The position numbers were made by a program, and so were the translations under genes. Positions 59,368 to 62,314 of a DNA stretch of 62,314 bases are shown here, piece after piece; the first letter of the stretch is position 1; every line of letters starts with the position of its first letter. The notes under the pieces are model-generated. The model made no database searches. It had not been told where the DNA came from and saw only the letters and a program-made list of their open reading frames with translations. Origin of the DNA: Mageeibacillus sp. UBA4314 (lineage in GTDB: Bacteria > Bacillota > Clostridia > Saccharofermentanales > Saccharofermentanaceae); contig DGUI01000034.1 in NCBI GenBank assembly GCA_002394605.1, positions 33,506-95,819 of the forward strand, in the 5' to 3' direction.

Positions 59368-59688
59368 TCATATCTCCGTCTTAAGTGCTTCAAGGAGCGT
59401 TCTGGCTCCCTTTGCATCATCATTATCTATTAGTTCAATCGCTTCGTTTATGATCGTCATCTGGGATGTGAACTTGCCTGCAAGTCCCAGCTTATCCTCA
59501 TATTCGCGAAGCTGGTTAAGACCTCTCTTAACCGTATCGTGAACTCCCTGCCTCGTGATGTTCTCACTGTCAGCGATCTCAGCCAATGTAAGATCATCAT
59601 CAAGATAGAGCTCTAATGTGTTCCTCGTCTTCTCGGTCAGGAGATTACCGTAAAAATCAAGAAGCAGGCTGTCTTCAAACGATTTCAC
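59368..59688 (-). CDS. ylxM: YlxM/p13 family DNA-binding-like protein
   Basis: This 106-aa HTH protein (UPF0122) is almost always next to ffh in Firmicutes. It has DLTLAEIADSENITRQGVHDTVKRG, a sigma-region-4-like helix-turn-helix. Its proposed role is to help SRP function or regulate ffh. Its promoter overlaps the terminator of the upstream diguanylate cyclase gene. Confidence 0.92.
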   Translation of the reverse strand: MKSFEDSLLLDFYGNLLTEKTRNTLELYLDDDLTLAEIADSENITRQGVHDTVKRGLNQLREYEDKLGLAGKFTSQMTIINEAIELIDNDDAKGARTLLEALKTEI

Positions 59689-59703
59689 TAAGATAAACTC
59701 CTC

Positions 59704-59741
59704 CTCAAAAATAAGAACACCTGCAGAATGATACAGGTGTT
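59704..59741 (-). terminator. Terminator of the diguanylate cyclase gene
   Basis: The minus strand reads GAACACCTG-(10 nt)-CAGGTGTTC followed by TTATTTTTG: a perfect 9-bp stem. It lies 28 bp after the cyclase stop codon. The ylxM promoter's -10 lies in its loop. Confidence 0.88.
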
Positions 59742-59755
59742 CCGTTAGTTTGTCA
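59727..59755 (-). promoter_or_regulatory. Promoter of ylxM-ffh, nested in a terminator
   Basis: Consensus -35 TTGACA (rc of 59750-59755), 17-nt spacer, -10 TATCAT (rc of 59727-59732). Transcription would start near 59720, inside the 3' arm of the terminator stem, so its own RNA cannot form that hairpin. Confidence 0.75.
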
Positions 59756-59769
59756 AGCTTTTTTACTTG

Positions 59770-60879
59770 TCATCTGTGTCTCAGGTGGTAATAACCTCTC
59801 TTCGTGCCGTATTCCACGCTGCTGGCGTAGAGTACCATATCGACTTTCTCAGTGGGAGCACGGTCAGACACGAGCTCATGCCACATATCCCTTCCAGCCT
59901 GCTTGGACGCATACATCGCCATATCCGCGAGGTCAACATGAGTCTCAAGTGTCAGCTGGCCTTCAGCCCCGTCAAAGAAAGGATATCTCACATAACCGAT
60001 CGAACAGGTAACATCACGGCCTCTGATCTGTCCCTGGCTGGGAACCTTGATCTTATCCCTGAACGCCTGATTGATCTTCTCAGCCACAGTCGTAAAATCG
60101 AAAGGATACTTGGCGCAGTAAACGATGACGAACTCCTCACCGCCGTTACGGACGACAACGCCGTTATCACCGACACATTCCCTCAGGAGCTTGCCGACGC
60201 TCTTGAGGACTATGTCACCAGTCGCATGGCCATAGTCATCATTAACGCTCTTGAAGTGGTCGATATCGATCATGAATACCGCATATTCATCAGAACCGTA
60301 AGTCTTCACCTTGGATGAAGAGATGCCGTTGGACAGCTTCACCAGTTCCATGTAGTTAGTCAGCTTATACTGGAAATACTTACGGTTGAAGCATCCGGTC
60401 AGCTCATCCATATACTTCTCCACCGATGCGGCATCAACGTAGAACTTGACCTGGTCTTCCCACGTGACGGCACTGTCAGGATTCCTGAAAGGCTGGCTGA
60501 TCTTACCCTGTACATAGTACTCGGACAATTCACTCTTCGTGATGGCTGCAAGCTCGGTCTTGATATCCTTGACCGGATCGAAGATGAGCTTCTCATAGAG
60601 CACGACAAAGATCGAAGTTATGATCACCGTGGTTATGATCGTCAGCAGGAAGAAGAACCAGAACATGGCCAGCTGCATCTTGGTCATGTTGCGGAATACG
60701 AAAGTGATCTCACATCCGCCGAATACGGAAGCTAACATAAACCCGATCGTATCGAGGAAAGACATTACGAGCAGCACGATAAAACCGACAAAAAAAGTAA
60801 CGTCAGTCTTCGAAGTCCAAAGACCGATATTACACATTTTGTATAAGAAGTGTTTTACGTAGCTGACCAGATTACTCAT
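59770..60879 (-). CDS. Membrane diguanylate cyclase (GGDEF)
   Basis: The 369-aa protein has two N-terminal spans (about 26-51 and 70-95), a short linker, and a GGDEF domain (about 158-350) with DELTGCFNRKYF, MIDIDHFKSVND and the active GGEEF at 246-250. No RxxD inhibitory site is present five residues upstream, so product feedback may be absent. It is probably monocistronic, with its own terminator. The N-terminal part shows no known ligand-binding domain. Confidence 0.92.
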   Translation of the reverse strand: MSNLVSYVKHFLYKMCNIGLWTSKTDVTFFVGFIVLLVMSFLDTIGFMLASVFGGCEITFVFRNMTKMQLAMFWFFFLLTIITTVIITSIFVVLYEKLIFDPVKDIKTELAAITKSELSEYYVQGKISQPFRNPDSAVTWEDQVKFYVDAASVEKYMDELTGCFNRKYFQYKLTNYMELVKLSNGISSSKVKTYGSDEYAVFMIDIDHFKSVNDDYGHATGDIVLKSVGKLLRECVGDNGVVVRNGGEEFVIVYCAKYPFDFTTVAEKINQAFRDKIKVPSQGQIRGRDVTCSIGYVRYPFFDGAEGQLTLETHVDLADMAMYASKQAGRDMWHELVSDRAPTEKVDMVLYASSVEYGTKRGYYHLRHR

Positions 60880-60935
60880 ACAGTCTGATTATATCAAACA
60901 ATTTTATAAATGGTGCAAATAGAAGTAAATTTTAG

Positions 60936-60941
60936 TATAAT
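60936..60941 (+). promoter_or_regulatory. -10 element of the pfp gene
   Basis: A perfect TATAAT 43 bp before the ATG. The -35 at 17-bp spacing is weak (GTGCAA). AAGGAG at 60971-60976 is the ribosome-binding site, eight bases before the ATG. Confidence 0.6.
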
Positions 60942-60983
60942 TAGTTGTCGATCAAGAAATATTAAACATAAAGGAGTACTTTT

Positions 60984-62314
60984 ATGAACTTATCACCACT
61001 TCAAAAGGCAAGATACGAGTACAGCCCCAAGCTTCCGGGCATGCTCCGTAACGGGATCTCAGAGATCTCCGTAAAGGAAGGCGCTGCTACACAGTCTGTT
61101 GCAGATCAGGACAAGATCGCTGCCCTCTTCCCCAACACTTACGGCAAGTGCGAGATCACTTTCGAGAAGGGCGCGAACACATCAGCTGCTAAGAAGCAGG
61201 TTGTCGGCGTTATCCTCTCCGGCGGACAGGCTCCCGGCGGACACAATGTCATCACAGGTCTTTATGATGCATTGAAGGCTACTGACAAGGAGAACGTTCT
61301 CTACGGCTTCAAGGGCGGTCCTGACGGACTTCTCAAGAATGACTACGTCGTATTCGATGATAAGTTCATCGATGCATACAGGAACACAGGCGGATTCGAC
61401 ATCATCGGTTCAGGCAGAACTAAGCTCGAGACAGAGGAGCAGTTCAACATCGTTGCAGAGAATGCAAAGAAGAACGGCCTTACAGCTATCGTTATCATCG
61501 GCGGTGACGACTCCAACACAAACGCTGCTACTCTTGCAGAGTACATGGCAGCCAAGGGAACAGGCATCCAGGTTATCGGCTGCCCCAAGACTATCGACGG
61601 CGACTTGAAGAACGAGGACATCGAGGCTTCATTCGGATTCGATACGGCAACAAAGACATATTCAGAGCTCATCGGCAACATCGAGCGTGACGCAAACTCC
61701 GCAAAGAAGTACTGGCACTTCGTAAAGGTCATGGGCCGTTCCGCTTCCCACGTTGCACTGGAGTGCGCTCTTGAGACACAGCCTAACATCTGCCTCATCG
61801 GTGAGGAAGTTGCAGCTAAGAAGATGTCTCTTGCACAGATCACAAATTACATCGCAGATTCTGTAGCAAACAGAGCTGCTAACGGCGACAACTTCGGTGT
61901 TGCCATCATTCCTGAGGGTATCGTGGAATTCGTACCTGAGTTCTCCGCACTCATCGCCGAGATCAACGAGCTCCTCGCAGGCGAAGCTACGGAGAAGTTC
62001 AATGCACTTCCTTCATGGCAGGATAAGTATGATTTCATCAAGAACGGTCTGTCCGCTTCTGCATTCGCAGTATTTGATATCCTCCCTGCAGGTATCCAGC
62101 AGCAGCTCTTCCTCGAGAGAGATCCTCACGGCAACGTTCAGGTATCACTCATCGAGTCAGAGAAGCTCTTCTCCGAGCTCGTTAAGAACGAACTTAAGAA
62201 GCGCAAGGCAGCAGGCACTTATAACGGCAAGTTCTCTCCCCTCCACCACTTCTTCGGTTATGAGGGCAGATGTGCTTTCCCTTCCAACTTCGATGCAGAC
62301 TACTGCTACTCACT
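60984..62314 (+). CDS. pfp: Pyrophosphate-dependent 6-phosphofructokinase (3' end beyond the window)
   Basis: Pfp phosphorylates fructose 6-phosphate with PPi, a reversible energy-saving step common in anaerobes. At least 443 residues are seen with no stop, so the gene runs off the right edge. The PPi-type signature GGDDSNTN spans residues 173-180 (Asp in place of the ATP-type GGDGS Gly), and PKTIDGDL follows at 201-208. The long form (over 540 aa in the family) is indicated by the extended N-terminus. It is divergent from the diguanylate cyclase. Confidence 0.93.
   Translation, partial: MNLSPLQKARYEYSPKLPGMLRNGISEISVKEGAATQSVADQDKIAALFPNTYGKCEITFEKGANTSAAKKQVVGVILSGGQAPGGHNVITGLYDALKATDKENVLYGFKGGPDGLLKNDYVVFDDKFIDAYRNTGGFDIIGSGRTKLETEEQFNIVAENAKKNGLTAIVIIGGDDSNTNAATLAEYMAAKGTGIQVIGCPKTIDGDLKNEDIEASFGFDTATKTYSELIGNIERDANSAKKYWHFVKVMGRSASHVALECALETQPNICLIGEEVAAKKMSLAQITNYIADSVANRAANGDNFGVAIIPEGIVEFVPEFSALIAEINELLAGEATEKFNALPSWQDKYDFIKNGLSASAFAVFDILPAGIQQQLFLERDPHGNVQVSLIESEKLFSELVKNELKKRKAAGTYNGKFSPLHHFFGYEGRCAFPSNFDADYCYS

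Overview
This 62.3 kb window is a dense, low-intergenic chromosomal segment from a Gram-positive (monoderm) Firmicute. It most likely belongs to class Clostridia, in the broad Lachnospiraceae/Saccharofermentans-like gut or rumen group; the exact genus cannot be read from the sequence. The evidence is three classic Firmicutes gene orders (def-fmt-rsmB-rlmN-prpC-prkC-rsgA-rpe-thiN; dprA-topA-trmFO; ylxM-ffh-rpsP-khpA-rimM-trmD-rplS-rbgA-rnhB), a PASTA kinase, a class B sortase with a sortase-anchored surface protein, an L20-type infC leader, a PPi-type phosphofructokinase, and a very large acyl-CoA dehydratase activase-like protein typical of anaerobic clostridia. No phage, IS element, CRISPR array or rRNA operon was seen.

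Layout. 1-288: end of a tRNA operon (one partial tRNA, tRNA-Gln, tRNA-His) on the minus strand with its promoter. 352-13207: argJ (+), then a minus-strand run of dtd, lipoprotein, rarA, glyA, a PAS-only protein, thiI, cysteine desulfurase, purB and an aspartate-type aminotransferase, followed by yraN and a divergent second aminotransferase. 13210-18819: cell-surface operon (DUF5688-like protein, 1264-aa Cna-B/VaFE surface protein, sortase B) behind a promoter with a 20-bp-spaced direct repeat and a leader terminator. 18887-27801: the conserved translation/PASTA-kinase operon. 27816-30056: queA-tgt (queuosine). 30068-38742: yifB-dprA-topA-trmFO plus a module of a polytopic membrane protein, a membrane-tethered PP2C phosphatase and a degenerate PP2C-like protein. 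38863-50553: ychF (+); then polA-coaE-membrane protein-ydcF, the 1485-aa BadF-type protein and its 269-aa partner; then a lipoprotein behind an operator-like palindrome. 50554-60879: rpmI/rplT/infC with attenuator, rnhB, rbgA, an AT-rich three-gene insertion of unknown function, then rplS back to ylxM and a diguanylate cyclase. 60936-end: a PPi-dependent phosphofructokinase cut by the window end.

How it fits together. Most genes serve translation, tRNA/rRNA modification, DNA maintenance and core amino-acid/one-carbon metabolism. The accessory content is small but distinctive: the surface-protein/sortase operon, the pseudo-phosphatase/phosphatase/membrane module downstream of trmFO, the AT-rich island that splits the normally contiguous rplS-rbgA pair, and the giant BadF protein with a family-specific partner. 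Several promoters and terminators are legible, including an infC attenuator with an exact 11-nt antiterminator complement, a probable AUC start for infC, and a promoter whose -10 lies in the loop of the preceding gene's terminator.
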